Below, one piece after another: positions 1-8,725 of a stretch of 64,000 nt of DNA. A program made the translations under genes and the position numbers. How positions within the stretch are numbered: the stretch's first letter is position 1; each line of letters begins with the position of its first letter. Origin of the DNA: Nitrospira sp. (lineage in GTDB: Bacteria > Nitrospirota > Nitrospiria > Nitrospirales > Nitrospiraceae); NCBI GenBank assembly GCA_016715825.1, contig JADJXO010000008.1, positions 1 to 64,000 of the forward strand. Reading direction: 5' to 3'. Under the pieces are notes generated by a model. It made no database searches and was not told the origin of the DNA. It saw nothing but the letters and a program-made list of their open reading frames with translations.

Positions 1-1651
1 TCGCCGAACATCCTCTCATTCCCATCGTCCAACGGATCGGGGTGGCCGCCCATCATGCGGGGCATCTTCCCTCGTGGAAAATCGCGATCGAAGAACTGAT
101 GCGACAGGGCCATCTCGATGCCGTGTTCGCCACCACTACGCTGGCAGCAGGCGTCGACTTTCCGGCACCACGCACGGTCGTCATCACCAATCCAGCATCC
201 GCAAGTCCCGCGACTTCACCGACCTGACCATCGGCGAAGTGCAGCAGATCGCGGGGGCGAGCCGGCCGACGAGGAAAAGATCACGTGGGCTTTGCGGTGA
301 TCCACCCCTCCCCACATCGACCTGAACGTCCTCACGAAAGGACTGACGGGACAACCGGAAGCGATCGACAGCCAATTCACCATCAGCTACCCGATGGTCC
401 TGAACCTCCTCAAGGCGCATCCACACGAGCACATTCAAGGCATCCTGGAGAAGGGTTTTGCGCAATTCCAACTCAACCAACGGGCGGAGCTTCTTGAACG
501 GAAATTAGATCTGCTGCACACAAGTATCGTTCGGTCCTCGGTGTGAACGGATTGGATCACGCAATGGCAATCCTTCGATCACGTACGGCGGCACCGTCCA
601 ACCCGACATCAGACGCATCGACCAGAGTCGCCGGAGGTCGCCGCACGGTTATCATTTCTCACACCGGGACGAGTGGTAGGACTTCATAGGGGGCATGGAA
701 TTGTTCTCAGACAGTATCGGAGTAAAGGCCAAAAGAATTCCATGCTGACCATGCTGCGGCCTGGTGGCGCCGTCACAGAATGCCCGGTGACCAGTGTGCG
801 AGAAGTCTATGACCGAACCTACGACTGTGCGGAGCTCCCGGAGCCATCCCTGGTGCTCGACAGAATCGTTCGATCGGCTCAGCGAGCAGTTGGAGAATCT
901 TCCTCCCCGATTGCCCATTCTCCCCATTTTGACCGCCTTCCGTGGAACCGTTTGCCGGATGCCGTCGTGCGGATCCTTTGGGGACTTCCTGACCGACCTT
1001 TTCGTCCCGACCAGCTTGTCAAAAGGACTTCCCCCTGCCTTCCGACTTCGCCAAGAACAGCACCGGCACTGCCAAGTCCATTCAAGCGCTGCGAACCAGC
1101 CTCTGGCACCGCTGTCAAGAAGGCGTGGACGTCCTCCAGACATTCGGGTATCTCCTCGACCGCGCAACTCACCGCCGATGGAGAATGGGCACGACTGATC
1201 CCGCACGATCACTCACTCCCTGATCACGGAACTGATTCGTGCCGAGGCGTTCACCGGCGCGGACCCGTCGCTTCTCGCCGGCATCATGGCCAGCTTGGCT
1301 CACGACGATGATCGCCCGGGAGCATTTCCCCGCATTAGTCCGAGCTTGAGTTCGCTACTGCGGCAAGTTCGCAGCTCCGCGGAGAGTCTGTCACCACACG
1401 AAGACCCACCGCTCCTTCGCGCGGACGTGGCCGCATTAGCCGAGCGGTGGATCGCTCGAGCCGACGCTCACCTGGATCGGCCTCTGTCGACTCACCACCA
1501 TGGCAGAAGGAGATATCACCGGCTGCTTGCCAGAACGATTGAATTCCTCTCTCAGATACAGACACTCAAAGCCACCCATCCTGGATTGGCTGATTCTGCA
1601 GCAGAAGCACTTGCGCTGATCCGACGCGGAGTCTTGGAGGAACTGCCGTGA
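1..1651 (+). pseudogene. Ski2-like DEAD/DEAH helicase, C-terminal half, decayed
   Basis: Broken coding remnant entering from the left edge. Around 10-190 the reading encodes helicase motif V/VI-type sequence (HHAGHLPSWK, then ATTTLAAGVDFPA), typical of the second RecA domain of Ski2-like superfamily-2 helicases. The frame is lost near 185. Further in-frame blocks appear at about 310-545 (DLNVLTKGLTGQPEAIDSQF) and 1040-1200. The frame jumps by one base near 1208 and stays open to a stop at 1651. The last 150 residues (LITELIRAEAFTGADPSLLA) resemble the helical DSHCT-like C-terminal domain. At least three frameshifts or stops make a functional product unlikely. The family assignment rests on motifs only. 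The N-terminal ATPase half is not upstream within the window; a separate N-terminal half lies downstream. Confidence 0.65.
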
Positions 1652-1699
1652 ACGCGTCTCTCGTCATTCATGAAGCGTCGTTCATTCCTTCGATTTTGA

Positions 1700-1777
1700 G
1701 TTCCAAGTTTCACGTTCAACGTTTCAAGTCATCCAGAATCCAAAACACCTCAAACCTGAAACATGAAAGTTGAAACT
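1700..1777. repeat. GTTTCA/TGAAAC inverted repeat patch
   Basis: This short AT-richer stretch between the two helicase pieces carries several GTTTCA-like words on the left side and matching TGAAAC-like words on the right side (1752-1776). The transcript could fold on itself. It is imperfect and has no coding potential. It may be a small dispersed palindromic repeat or an mRNA hairpin; nothing in the sequence settles which. Confidence 0.5.
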
Positions 1778-1805
1778 GTCGACCAATACGCTTCACGAGA
1801 AAGAC

Positions 1806-2832
1806 ATGACTTCTGACGAACTCGAACGACTGCTCGCACAGCAACCCGTGGCGCTCTTGCATCGCCTGGCCCGCGGCCGTGTTCATCGACAATTCCGCGC
1901 CGGTAAACGACGTCTGATCGAGTTATTGCTTCAACATTCGAGTCAGAATCGTGCCGGTCTGGAATCCGATCTCCAGGCTCTGCTTGCCCGAGGTGCGACA
2001 CGCCCCTCCACTCAGCACCCGGAAGCAACTACCCGCGCAAGCACCGATCCCAGCGGTGATGGAACCAGCTATCTCACTCGCCAGTTGGTTGGAAGGCATC
2101 GGTGTACCGACTCCACAACCGTTCGTGCCGGACCCGTGGCAGACCGAGGCCCTCTCAGCGGTGAGTGCAACCGACGTCGTGATCAGCGTGCCCACGGGAA
2201 GCGGCAAGACCTACGTCGCAGTGGAAGCAGCCCGCCGCGCCATGGAGGACAATCGCACCGTCATCTACACCTCCCCACTTAAGGCGTTGTCCAACACAAA
2301 ATATACGGAGTTTTCACGGCTCTTCGGGTCGGAGAAAGTCGGCATTCTCACCGGCGACCGGCAAGAGAACGGCCAGGCTCCGTTGCTGATCATGACGACA
2401 GAAATTCTCCGCAATCTGCTCTACGATGCAGCCAGCGGAGAAATCGATGTCAGGTTGGACACGCTGGGGCTGGTGATTTTGGATGAGTCGCAATATCTGG
2501 CCGATCCTGAGCGTGGAGTCGTGTGGGAAGAGACCATCATCTTTTGCCCATCACAGGCAAGACTCCTGTTGCTCTCCGCTTCGATCGGGAATCCTCAGGA
2601 CATTGCCGATTGGCTGACCTCGATCCGGCCTACGACATGCCGTCTGGTACGGCATAGCAAGCGGACAGTCCCGCTCAGAGCGGGCTATCTCCATCCCAAC
2701 GGGAAACTGACGCCGTTGTTCAGGACGCAGGGCATCCCCTACGGACACCCGAGCCAACTCAATCCTGAGGCTAAGCGCCTGTTCGTGGAATACGAAGAGG
2801 AAACCCTGCCGTCAGGACGTTCGAGACGGTAG
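1806..2832 (+). pseudogene. Ski2-like helicase, N-terminal half, frameshifted and truncated
   Basis: The ATG at 1806 opens MTSDELERLLAQQPVALL and reads about 75 residues of an N-terminal helical region. Near 2045 the homology moves to another frame, open to 2832. That frame holds all first-RecA-domain motifs of an SF2 helicase: motif I VPTGSGKTYVA, motif Ia YTSPLKALSNTKY, motif II VILDESQYL and motif III LLLSASIGN. The sequence ends about 90 residues after motif III, before motifs IV-VI. The product would bind ATP but could not complete the helicase core. Motif II reads DESQ, as in some Ski2-like proteins. It complements the C-terminal half at 1-1651, but the two are in inverted order. Function would have been RNA or DNA unwinding; today it is probably inactive. 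Confidence 0.7.
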
Positions 2833-2854
2833 CTTCTACGATCCTTCTGGAAGT

Positions 2855-3856
2855 TTAAAAAGAACCGGTCAGCCCGATGAGCACCCCATGACGAATGGTT
2901 TGGAACTCGTTAAGAGAAACCCTGTCGGTACCACCTCCAATGGGATGATTTTTCCACTCACCGTCATACGTGCGGTTCCACATGACGCGATAGCCTCCTG
3001 TTAGGGCGAGATTCCCCGTCAGCGAGAACTTCACACCTGCCCCTGCTGTGGCACCGACTCCGATTCCCCACATCGAAAAGCTCGGATCCTGCTGTAGGTC
3101 TGAGCGAAGATGATGCACGTCTTCGTTGTAGAGAAGACTGACAGGACTCACGGAGACCTTGAAGTCAAGGCTCACTCGACGGGTGACGTGATATTCCGTT
3201 TCGACTCCAATATGGATGGGCGTGATCCAATGCGCGGTATTCGTGATGGCCGTCACACCAGTCAAGTTAAGGTTCGGCGTACAAGACAAACCAGGAATTC
3301 CTGAAGGGGTACAGATCTCCTGGCGGACACCGGTCGCCTCGTACCTGGTCCTCCAATACTGAAAACCGGCGAATACGTCGACATATCCACGCGACCCTGT
3401 AAACTCGGCCGCACGGAACCCAAGATCAAGGCGCCCATATTGAGTACCTGATCCAGAAATATCACTATGCGTTCGTGAAAAGATGTGCTGTCCACCCACC
3501 GCCGTGAAATCATCATCCACGAGGAGTCCTCGATCAAACGAGACAGAGAACCCGCCTTCAGCCCGGACAAACCCACGGCGACCGAAGTGGACCTTTCCTC
3601 CCAGTTCGATGATATGGGTATCGTTATCATTGTAGACCAGCTTTGAGGTCGGATCGCCCAGCCGGGGATCGAGTCCAGATGCGTCATGACTCCATCTGGT
3701 TTCACCCGCCGTGAACAACCACGATCTGAGTGACAGCTCCACCCGTGGATTCTTTTGCGGTTCGGCACCTTGTCCCCAGCTCAAGTCAGCTGATGCAACG
3801 AGGAGCAACAGGACCATGCTGGAAACCCCTACAGGCTGGTGCTGTAATGACCTCAT
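2855..3856 (-). CDS. Outer-membrane beta-barrel protein (Protochlamydia OMP-like)
   Basis: Predicted 333-residue exported protein. An ATG at 3856, six bases after a GGAGG, begins MRSLQHQPVGVSS followed by a hydrophobic signal peptide ending near SWGQG. The longer reading frame upstream lacks a ribosome site. The mature part alternates short polar/aromatic strands (VRAEGGFSVSF, VDVFAGFQYWR, HWITPIHIGVETEYHV) and ends in GLTGSF, the terminal phenylalanine typical of barrel insertion. The pattern LVDDDF-FSRTHSD-FAGFQYW resembles the omptin-fold-like Protochlamydia outer membrane protein family from memory. No catalytic residues were identified, so porin or adhesin roles stay open. It stands alone, convergent with the helicase remnant. 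Confidence 0.7.
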   Translation of the reverse strand: MRSLQHQPVGVSSMVLLLLVASADLSWGQGAEPQKNPRVELSLRSWLFTAGETRWSHDASGLDPRLGDPTSKLVYNDNDTHIIELGGKVHFGRRGFVRAEGGFSVSFDRGLLVDDDFTAVGGQHIFSRTHSDISGSGTQYGRLDLGFRAAEFTGSRGYVDVFAGFQYWRTRYEATGVRQEICTPSGIPGLSCTPNLNLTGVTAITNTAHWITPIHIGVETEYHVTRRVSLDFKVSVSPVSLLYNEDVHHLRSDLQQDPSFSMWGIGVGATAGAGVKFSLTGNLALTGGYRVMWNRTYDGEWKNHPIGGGTDRVSLNEFQTIRHGVLIGLTGSF

Positions 3857-4118
3857 TATCATCCTCCACCACCACTTTGACTCACTACCGTCCCAATGCA
3901 TCGCTCCATTCCGAGGATCATACCCGAGACAACAGTCGCTTGGTAGATCTTTCCTGTTCATGAACCTGAGGGGAACCGCACGCGTGAGACATGCGCAGCC
4001 TGTCGGATGAGCCCACTATCCTCTGAGAGCTCACGATAAGCGTAGGATGGGCAAGAGGAACTGTTGATAAGAAAAGACTCTCGTTGGTAGAAGCGGCAGG
4101 AGTAGCGTTCTAAAGAAG
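3857..4118. other. Intergenic region
   Basis: No credible gene on either strand. It holds the upstream region of the barrel protein gene, including its GGAGG ribosome site, and ends at the hairpin behind the PEP-CTERM remnant. Confidence 0.5.
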
Positions 4119-4151
4119 AAGGCCACCTCGATCTGAGATCGGGGTGGCCTT
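4119..4151 (-). terminator. Hairpin, probable terminator
   Basis: A nearly perfect inverted repeat (AAGGCCACC ... GGTGGCCTT, extended by CGATC/GATCG) with a three-base loop. On the minus strand it is followed by a pyrimidine-rich TTCTTCTTT run, as in a rho-independent terminator. It lies 28 bp after the PEP-CTERM remnant's stop, so it was probably the terminator of the original PEP-CTERM gene. Confidence 0.65.
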
Positions 4152-4178
4152 CACATTACAAACGGACTTGAGATCAGC

Positions 4179-4277
4179 TTAGCTCTGAGTCTTCAATGCT
4201 CGCCGACTCCACACACCAAGTCCGAGCAATGCCAGGCCCACCAAGAGAACAGACGCCGGTTCCGGAATTGTGTGCAT
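4179..4277 (-). pseudogene. Isolated PEP-CTERM sorting-signal remnant
   Basis: A 32-residue reading frame consists almost only of a PEP-CTERM tail: MHTIPEPASVLLVGLALLG, then a short hydrophobic run and a basic end (SRRALKTQS). In PEP-CTERM proteins this C-terminal signal (PEP motif, membrane span, arginine cluster) directs processing by exosortase and attachment or release at the envelope. The exported body of the protein is missing. The transposase orfA ends three bases upstream, which suggests that the insertion replaced it. An AAAGGAG lies about 9 bases before the ATG, so the tail could still be translated, but it is most simply a truncated gene. No exosortase gene is visible here. Confidence 0.75.
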
Positions 4278-4279
4278 GT

Positions 4280-4558
4280 CTAACACTCTCCTTTGACGTC
4301 CTTCAGTAAGGCTGCCCTGAGCGTCGAATGGTCCAGCGCAAGCTCCGCAAATTGTCGTTGCAGCCGACGATGTTCAGCTTCCAAAACACGCAACTGCTCT
4401 GTGGTCGGCCTCGGGCTCATGGTAAGCCTCGCACGCCACCGGTAGAGCGTCCGCTGGGGAATCCCATCCTCACGAGAGACATCGCTGACAGATCGACCGG
4501 CACTCAACTTAGAGAGTGCCACTTTCATCTGACCTTTTGTATAGCTAGGTCTGGCCAT
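4280..4558 (-). CDS. IS3-type transposase OrfA (HTH), orphan
   Basis: About 92 residues from MARPSYTKGQMKVALSKL. The N-terminal half is a helix-turn-helix (SVSDVSREDGIPQRTLYRWR) as in IS3/IS911 OrfA. The C-terminal half is a leucine-zipper-like helix (LRVLEAEHRRLQRQFAELAL) ending LKDVKGEC. OrfA binds the element's ends and is normally followed by an OrfB with the DDE catalytic core. No OrfB follows here; the PEP-CTERM tail does. The element is therefore partial and not autonomous. The start could also be nine codons upstream (4585). It differs clearly from the OrfA at 5579-5878. Confidence 0.65.
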   Translation of the reverse strand: MARPSYTKGQMKVALSKLSAGRSVSDVSREDGIPQRTLYRWRARLTMSPRPTTEQLRVLEAEHRRLQRQFAELALDHSTLRAALLKDVKGEC

Positions 4559-4623
4559 ACGGCCACCGTCAATATCTCCCCGCATTGTTCAGAGCAAAAG
4601 GCAGGGCTATGATCAGCACCAAC

Positions 4624-5175
4624 TTAGTGAATCGGCGCAACTTCATCGGCCTCGATATAGACAAGCGCGGCTTGCTGAATGAGAGAGGCTCGGATCACCA
4701 ACCCATGATGTTTGGTTCGTCTGATGAGCTGTCCGCGTAACCCTGTGAGCGGCCCCTGCACCACCTCCACCCACTTGCCTTCAATAAGGTAATCGCATGG
4801 TTCCATCATGCGATTCGCCGACGAGACTTGTTGGAGGGCCGTAATTTCCTCCTCCTGTATCGGTTCTGGTTTCGACACACCAACGATACGGGCGACACCC
4901 GGGGTTTTGAGGACCACGAGGCTATCACTCAGCGAAAACCTTGCGAAACAATAGCCATGAAACAAGGGCACCGTTGTCCACACCTTGCGGTCTGACCACT
5001 GCCGACGTTGTTTACTCAAAGGGAGAAACGGCTCTATGCCTCCTGCCATGAGCCGGTCACGCACAGGCTTTTCATGACGAGAATGTGTCTGTATCGCGTA
5101 CCAGCAACGATCCTCAGCCGGGGCGGTCGCGTTTCTTTCCTCTACAACCAATTGCACTCCACTGGTAGCAGTCAC
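4624..5175 (-). CDS. NusG/UpxY-like transcription antiterminator
   Basis: 183 residues. Residues ~22-120 form an NGN domain (CWYAIQTHSRHEKPVRDRL; VWTTVPLFHGYCFARF) and ~130-175 a KOW-like segment (GKWVEVVQGPLTGLRGQL). NusG paralogues of the RfaH/UpxY type bind elongating RNA polymerase and let it read through long operons, often polysaccharide or exopolysaccharide clusters. This is not the housekeeping NusG, judging from the extended N-terminus and lack of the secE/ribosomal protein context. In Nitrospira-like and other PEP-CTERM bacteria such a gene often precedes an exopolysaccharide locus. Here only an orphan transposase gene and a PEP-CTERM remnant follow, so its target operon seems lost or elsewhere. 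Confidence 0.8.
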   Translation of the reverse strand: MTATSGVQLVVEERNATAPAEDRCWYAIQTHSRHEKPVRDRLMAGGIEPFLPLSKQRRQWSDRKVWTTVPLFHGYCFARFSLSDSLVVLKTPGVARIVGVSKPEPIQEEEITALQQVSSANRMMEPCDYLIEGKWVEVVQGPLTGLRGQLIRRTKHHGLVIRASLIQQAALVYIEADEVAPIH

Positions 5176-5488
5176 AGCTTCGCCCCCTCAGTCCAAGCCC
5201 AATTCAAGACGGGAGTTGCAGCGCGCATCCTAGGAAAGCATGGTGCACATCTGCTATCGGACATATGTCTAGTTAATGTGTAGAGATGCTGTTCGCATCC
5301 GGCACCTTTGTCCGGTCAAGCGCTTGTCGGAGGGCGTACGATCAATGACGTGGAGTGAGGATGAGCCCCCAAGAGGTATCGACTGATCGTGATACAGTGC
5401 AGTCCGTACAATGATGCGGCACACATCATTCATGGTGTGGGTAGAACTTTCGTCATCCAACCCTTCTCGATCCATCGCTCTGCTGTAA
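5176..5488. other. Intergenic region before the IS element
   Basis: About 310 bp without a convincing gene. It should contain the promoter of the NusG-like gene on the minus strand. An open frame across 5269-5475 has no ribosome site and no recognisable protein features. The first inverted repeat of the IS begins at 5489. Confidence 0.4.
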
Positions 5489-5513
5489 GAGGGGGCTCCG
5501 GAAATTCGGACAG
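5489..5513 (+). repeat. IS left inverted repeat
   Basis: 25 bp matching the complement of 6742-6766 with about five mismatches. It lies 66 bp before the OrfA start. Confidence 0.7.
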
Positions 5514-5578
5514 TGTGCTAAGTGGTAGCCTGGCTTCACCAAGGCCATCGAGTGGTGGCAACACAAAGGAGCGAGGCG

Positions 5579-5878
5579 ATGAAAAGAACCCGACGGAATC
5601 ATGGAGCGACCTTTAAGGTCCAGGTGGCGTTGGCCGCTGTCAAAGGAGAGAAGACGGTGGCGGAATTGGCTGAGCAATTCCAGGTCCATCCCACCCAGAT
5701 CACCGAGTGGAAGCAGCAGCTCCTGGCCCGGGCGGCGGACGTGTTTGGCGGGTCGAAACCACCGGCAGAGGCGCCGGACCTCAAGACCTTGCACGCAAAG
5801 ATCGGACAACTGACGCTGGAGAATGATTTTTTAGAAGGCGCGCTCACCAAGGCGGGCTTGCTGAGCGCAAAGCGATGA
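5579..5878 (+). CDS. IS3-family transposase OrfA
   Basis: 99 residues starting MKRTRRNHGATFKVQVALAA, with AAAGGAG seven bases before the ATG. A helix-turn-helix (KTVAELAEQFQVHPTQITEW) is followed by a coiled-coil helix (LKTLHAKIGQLTLENDFLEG) for dimerisation. It binds the inverted repeats and works with OrfB. The stop overlaps the OrfB start as ATGA. It appears intact, unlike OrfB. Confidence 0.85.
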   Translation: MKRTRRNHGATFKVQVALAAVKGEKTVAELAEQFQVHPTQITEWKQQLLARAADVFGGSKPPAEAPDLKTLHAKIGQLTLENDFLEGALTKAGLLSAKR

Positions 5879-6702
5879 TCGATCGCACCCATCCATTACC
5901 GATCGGGCGACAATGCCAGGTGCTGCGGCTGGCTCGGTCCACCGCCTACTACCAGCCGAGGTCCGTTCCTGATACGACACTGGCACTGATGCGTCGGATT
6001 GACGAGTTGCATCTGCAGTATCCTTTGCCGGCGCCCGCATGCTGCGTGATCTCCTCCGGCAAGAGGGCCACGCTATTGGGAGACGACAGGTCGCGACGTT
6101 GATGCGACGGATGGGCATCACGGCGATCTATCGGAAGCCGAGGACCAGCCAGCGGCATCCCGCTCACCGGACTTATCCGTACTTACTACGACAGCTGACC
6201 ATCACGCGCCCAAATCATGTGGGCTGCCGATATCACGTACATTCCGATGCGCCGGGGCTTCGTGTATCTGTTTGCCATTCTGGACTGGGCCAGTCGCCGG
6301 GTGTTGGCCTGGCGGCTCTCCAATACGCTAACCACGGACTTCTGTCTCGACGCCGTGCGGGAAGCGATCACGCAGTATGGCTGTCCCAAGATCTTCAACA
6401 CCGACCAAGGGGTGTCAGTTCACCAGCCAGGAGTTCACGGGGCTCTTGAAAGGCCAGGGATTCAGATCAGCATGGACGGCAAAGGGTGCTGGCGGGATAA
6501 CGTGTTCGTGGAGCGACTCTGGAAGAGCCTGAAATATGAGGAGGTGTATTTGCACGCGTATGACACCATCAGCGCGGCCCAGCAGGGGTTGGAGCGCTAT
6601 CTGCGGTTCTATAACCAGACCCGACCGCATCAGGCGCTTGCTGGCCAGACGCCGGACCAGGTCTATGATGACAATCTGACCACACGGCAGACCACCGCGT
6701 AG
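5875..6702 (+). pseudogene. IS3-family transposase OrfB with frameshifts
   Basis: The reading starts at the ATGA overlap with OrfA (MIDRTHPLPIGRQCQVLRLA). It shifts frame near 6030 (before RMLRDLLRQEGH) and again near 6215, before the first catalytic aspartate in WAADITYI. The second aspartate lies in NTDQG (about 6400). The following SQFTSQEF-type segment is out of frame for 18 codons and then returns to frame at GIQISMDGKG. The glutamate follows in DNVFVERLWKSLKYEEVY. All three members of the DDE triad are therefore present in the DNA, but no single frame links them. The C-terminus (NQTRPHQALAGQTPDQVY) is normal for the family. Confidence 0.8.
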
Positions 6703-6741
6703 TCAGCCATCAGCCAGGCACCACTTAAGGAATGGCCTGCG

Positions 6742-6766
6742 CTGTCCAAACAACCGGAGCCACCTC
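6742..6766 (-). repeat. IS right inverted repeat
   Basis: 25-bp partner of the left repeat, located 40 bp after the OrfB stop. Confidence 0.7.
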
Positions 6767-7206
6767 TGTTCTTCATTTTGAAACATTGCTGAACCATTCC
6801 GTAAGACGATTGAGAATTGTCGTACTTTAGAACAGTACTGAAGACGCAACAGACCCCCTACTCGAAAGAGAATGATGGAAGACGAATCAAGTGTAGACGA
6901 CTAATTTCACTGGTTTCTGCCAGTGACTATCGACAGGATTGCTGCCGGTACCCCGATTGATGAGTTTGCCGACTCGTCCATAGAATCTGTGTCACATTGA
7001 TACAATTTGACTGGGTCCGTTCGTATACGCCTTATCCGTATAAATGCTCCTGATCAAAACATTGGGGAACATTTTCTCTTGCTTCATCGATGTCTGAATT
7101 GCTATACGTACTTCGACTATGGCTATTGAGCATCATATTTCAGATCTATGTATACCTAGAGATCGTCAGAGCAAGCGGCGGCAAAATAGATACCAGAAGG
7201 AGAACT
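6767..7206. other. Intergenic, upstream region of LuxR-type gene
   Basis: About 440 bp, AT-richer than the surroundings. No gene recognised. It ends with an AAGGAG at about 7196-7201 that sets the start of the regulator at 7207. An open frame continues upstream of that start to 7090 but is not supported by a ribosome site. Confidence 0.4.
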
Positions 7207-7824
7207 ATGGCTAAGGTAAATGCGCAGGTTTCACTCCGAACCGTCGCGATTATCAGTGGCCAGTATGTCGTCTGGCTAGGCTTAAAGAGTATCCTTGAAC
7301 ACTCCAGGACCATGCGTGTTGTGGGAGAGCCGGTCCAGCGGGACGGAAATCAAACACTCCTCACACAGTATCGGCCTGACATCGTTATTCTGGACACCGA
7401 AACCGAACGAGACGCCATCGGAACCATCCAACAGATCCAAGAGTGCTCTCCCACCAGTAAGCTCGTAGTTTGGAGTCCCCCGGCGGTTGTGCTGGCCACA
7501 ATCGAAACCTTATCCCCTTCACCAGACAACGGGACCTGCATGGGGAACAATGTTGGAGGGCCGTTGGATCTCCAAGCGTCTATCCTGGAAAGGTACGATT
7601 CGAGGGAACAGGCCACGCCGTGGCCTGACGCGCTTACCGAGCGTGAACGAGAAGTTATCCAACTTGTCGGCCAAGGGATGTCAAACAAGGATATTGCTTA
7701 TCGCTTATCCATCGCTAACAGTACCGTCCGCCACCACCTTACCAGTATCTTCGACAAAGTCGGCGTGCCGAATCGACAAAAACTTCTACTCCACACTCAT
7801 CATTTGCGTTTCCCACCGGTCTAA
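7207..7824 (+). CDS. LuxR/NarL-type response regulator with atypical receiver
   Basis: 205 residues from the ATG six bases after AAGGAG. The C-terminal ~60 residues are a clear LuxR helix-turn-helix (LTEREREVIQLVGQGMSNKD, then STVRHHLTSIFDKVGV). The N-terminal ~110 residues have the layout of a receiver domain with a possible phosphoacceptor aspartate in DIVILDTET. The acidic pair usual at the end of the first strand is missing (VAIISGQYVVW instead of a DD pair), and the conserved lysine near the end of the receiver is not evident. It may therefore act without phosphorylation. No histidine kinase lies nearby. Its target genes cannot be read from the sequence. Confidence 0.8.
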   Translation: MAKVNAQVSLRTVAIISGQYVVWLGLKSILEHSRTMRVVGEPVQRDGNQTLLTQYRPDIVILDTETERDAIGTIQQIQECSPTSKLVVWSPPAVVLATIETLSPSPDNGTCMGNNVGGPLDLQASILERYDSREQATPWPDALTEREREVIQLVGQGMSNKDIAYRLSIANSTVRHHLTSIFDKVGVPNRQKLLLHTHHLRFPPV

Positions 7825-8028
7825 CCTCACGTGAACGTACGTCAATAGCCATATCCTCCATCTACTTTTCCCAGATCGCCCCGTTACGGTTGCCTGCTGG
7901 CCACAGAGCACACTGCTCACAGGTACCAGGGCGTGGAGCTTCATGGTAGAAATCCGCACAGATAAAAGATGTGGAAGTCCGATGCACGACCTTGGTAAGA
8001 TGCGCCCGGTCGACGTCATACCCAAGGT

Positions 8029-8104
8029 GCCGAGGTAGCTCAGTTGGCAGAGCACAGCCCTGAAAAGGCTGGTGTCGACAGTTCGATTCTGTCCCTCGGC
8101 ACCA
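8029..8104 (+). tRNA. tRNA-Phe (GAA)
   Basis: A complete cloverleaf can be drawn: acceptor stem GCCGAGG/CCTCGGC, D-stem GCTC/GAGC, anticodon stem CAGCC/GGCTG around loop CTGAAAA (anticodon GAA, phenylalanine), T-stem GACAG/CTGTC with TTCGATT loop, and an encoded CCA end. No pairing defects were seen. Confidence 0.96.
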
Positions 8105-8329
8105 CTCTCTTCGTCAGTTATCCTCTCTCGGAATCCACACTGTTCCGTATGTTGCAAGACGCGAGTTCCTGCAGGTCGGGTCTTTTCAGCTGCTGATGAG
8201 TGTGCGATTCAGCGCTCAATACACTGGTCAGAACTCAGGTGCGTACAATGGAATGTGAAAAGGCGGCGACTATGCGGTGACTTGAGATCGACTGCGACCC
8301 GCATCGGACAGAAGCTTCAGAACCCCTCT

Positions 8330-8692
8330 CTACTTCGCCAGCGTCCGGACGTAGGCCAACACAGCTCGGCTCTCCTCTTCCGACAAAAGACGCTTCCAGG
8401 ACGGCATGTTGGGTTTTCCTTCATGAATGGTTTCCAGCAACACCATGTCAGACTTTCGCGCGGTCGACGGTCTCGTGAGATTCGCCGGGTCTGGTCCCAG
8501 CATCATGTACCCGTCTCCTTGACCCTTTAGTCCATGACAGCCTGCGCAATGCTGAGAATAAAGTACGTTTCCTCTGACATCGTCCCCACCTTGAGAATCG
8601 GTATCCGTCTGAACCGCGAGCACATGCGCTCCCACCACAAGGATAAGAGTGAGGCTCAACACAACTCCCATGATCACGTTTCGCATTGTCAT
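8330..8692 (-). CDS. Secreted class I c-type cytochrome
   Basis: 120 residues. The signal peptide (MTMRNVIMGVVLSLTLILVV...) is followed by one haem site CAGCH and a downstream methionine in PNMPSW, the likely sixth ligand. The C-terminal helix (EESRAVLAYVRTLAK) is usual for small cytochromes c. GAGGAGG lies 11 bases before the first ATG. It would carry electrons in the periplasm. It follows the RND pump gene by 33 bp on the same strand and may be co-transcribed, though a functional link with metal efflux is not evident. Confidence 0.88.
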   Translation of the reverse strand: MTMRNVIMGVVLSLTLILVVGAHVLAVQTDTDSQGGDDVRGNVLYSQHCAGCHGLKGQGDGYMMLGPDPANLTRPSTARKSDMVLLETIHEGKPNMPSWKRLLSEEESRAVLAYVRTLAK

Positions 8693-8725
8693 ATTTGTTT
8701 CGTCCTCCTCGAGCCTGATTCCACA

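Larger units (their letters stand above)
5489..6766 (+). mobile_element. IS3-family insertion sequence, degraded
   Basis: Element of about 1.28 kb bounded by imperfect 25-bp inverted repeats at 5489-5513 and 6742-6766 (common core GGCTCCGG, then GGACAG). It contains overlapping OrfA and OrfB as in IS3-family elements that use a frameshift or coupling at an ATGA junction. OrfA is intact; OrfB carries several indels. The exact outer ends and a target-site duplication could not be fixed. The element is probably immobile now unless the indels are sequence errors. Confidence 0.8.

Noticed and set aside
5269..5475. Minus-strand 68-codon frame before the IS element
   Set aside because: No ribosome site, no recognisable composition or motif.
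7786..8157. Minus-strand open frame across the tRNA-Phe gene
   Set aside because: It is the antisense translation of a clear tRNA gene and its flanks, a well-known false ORF pattern.
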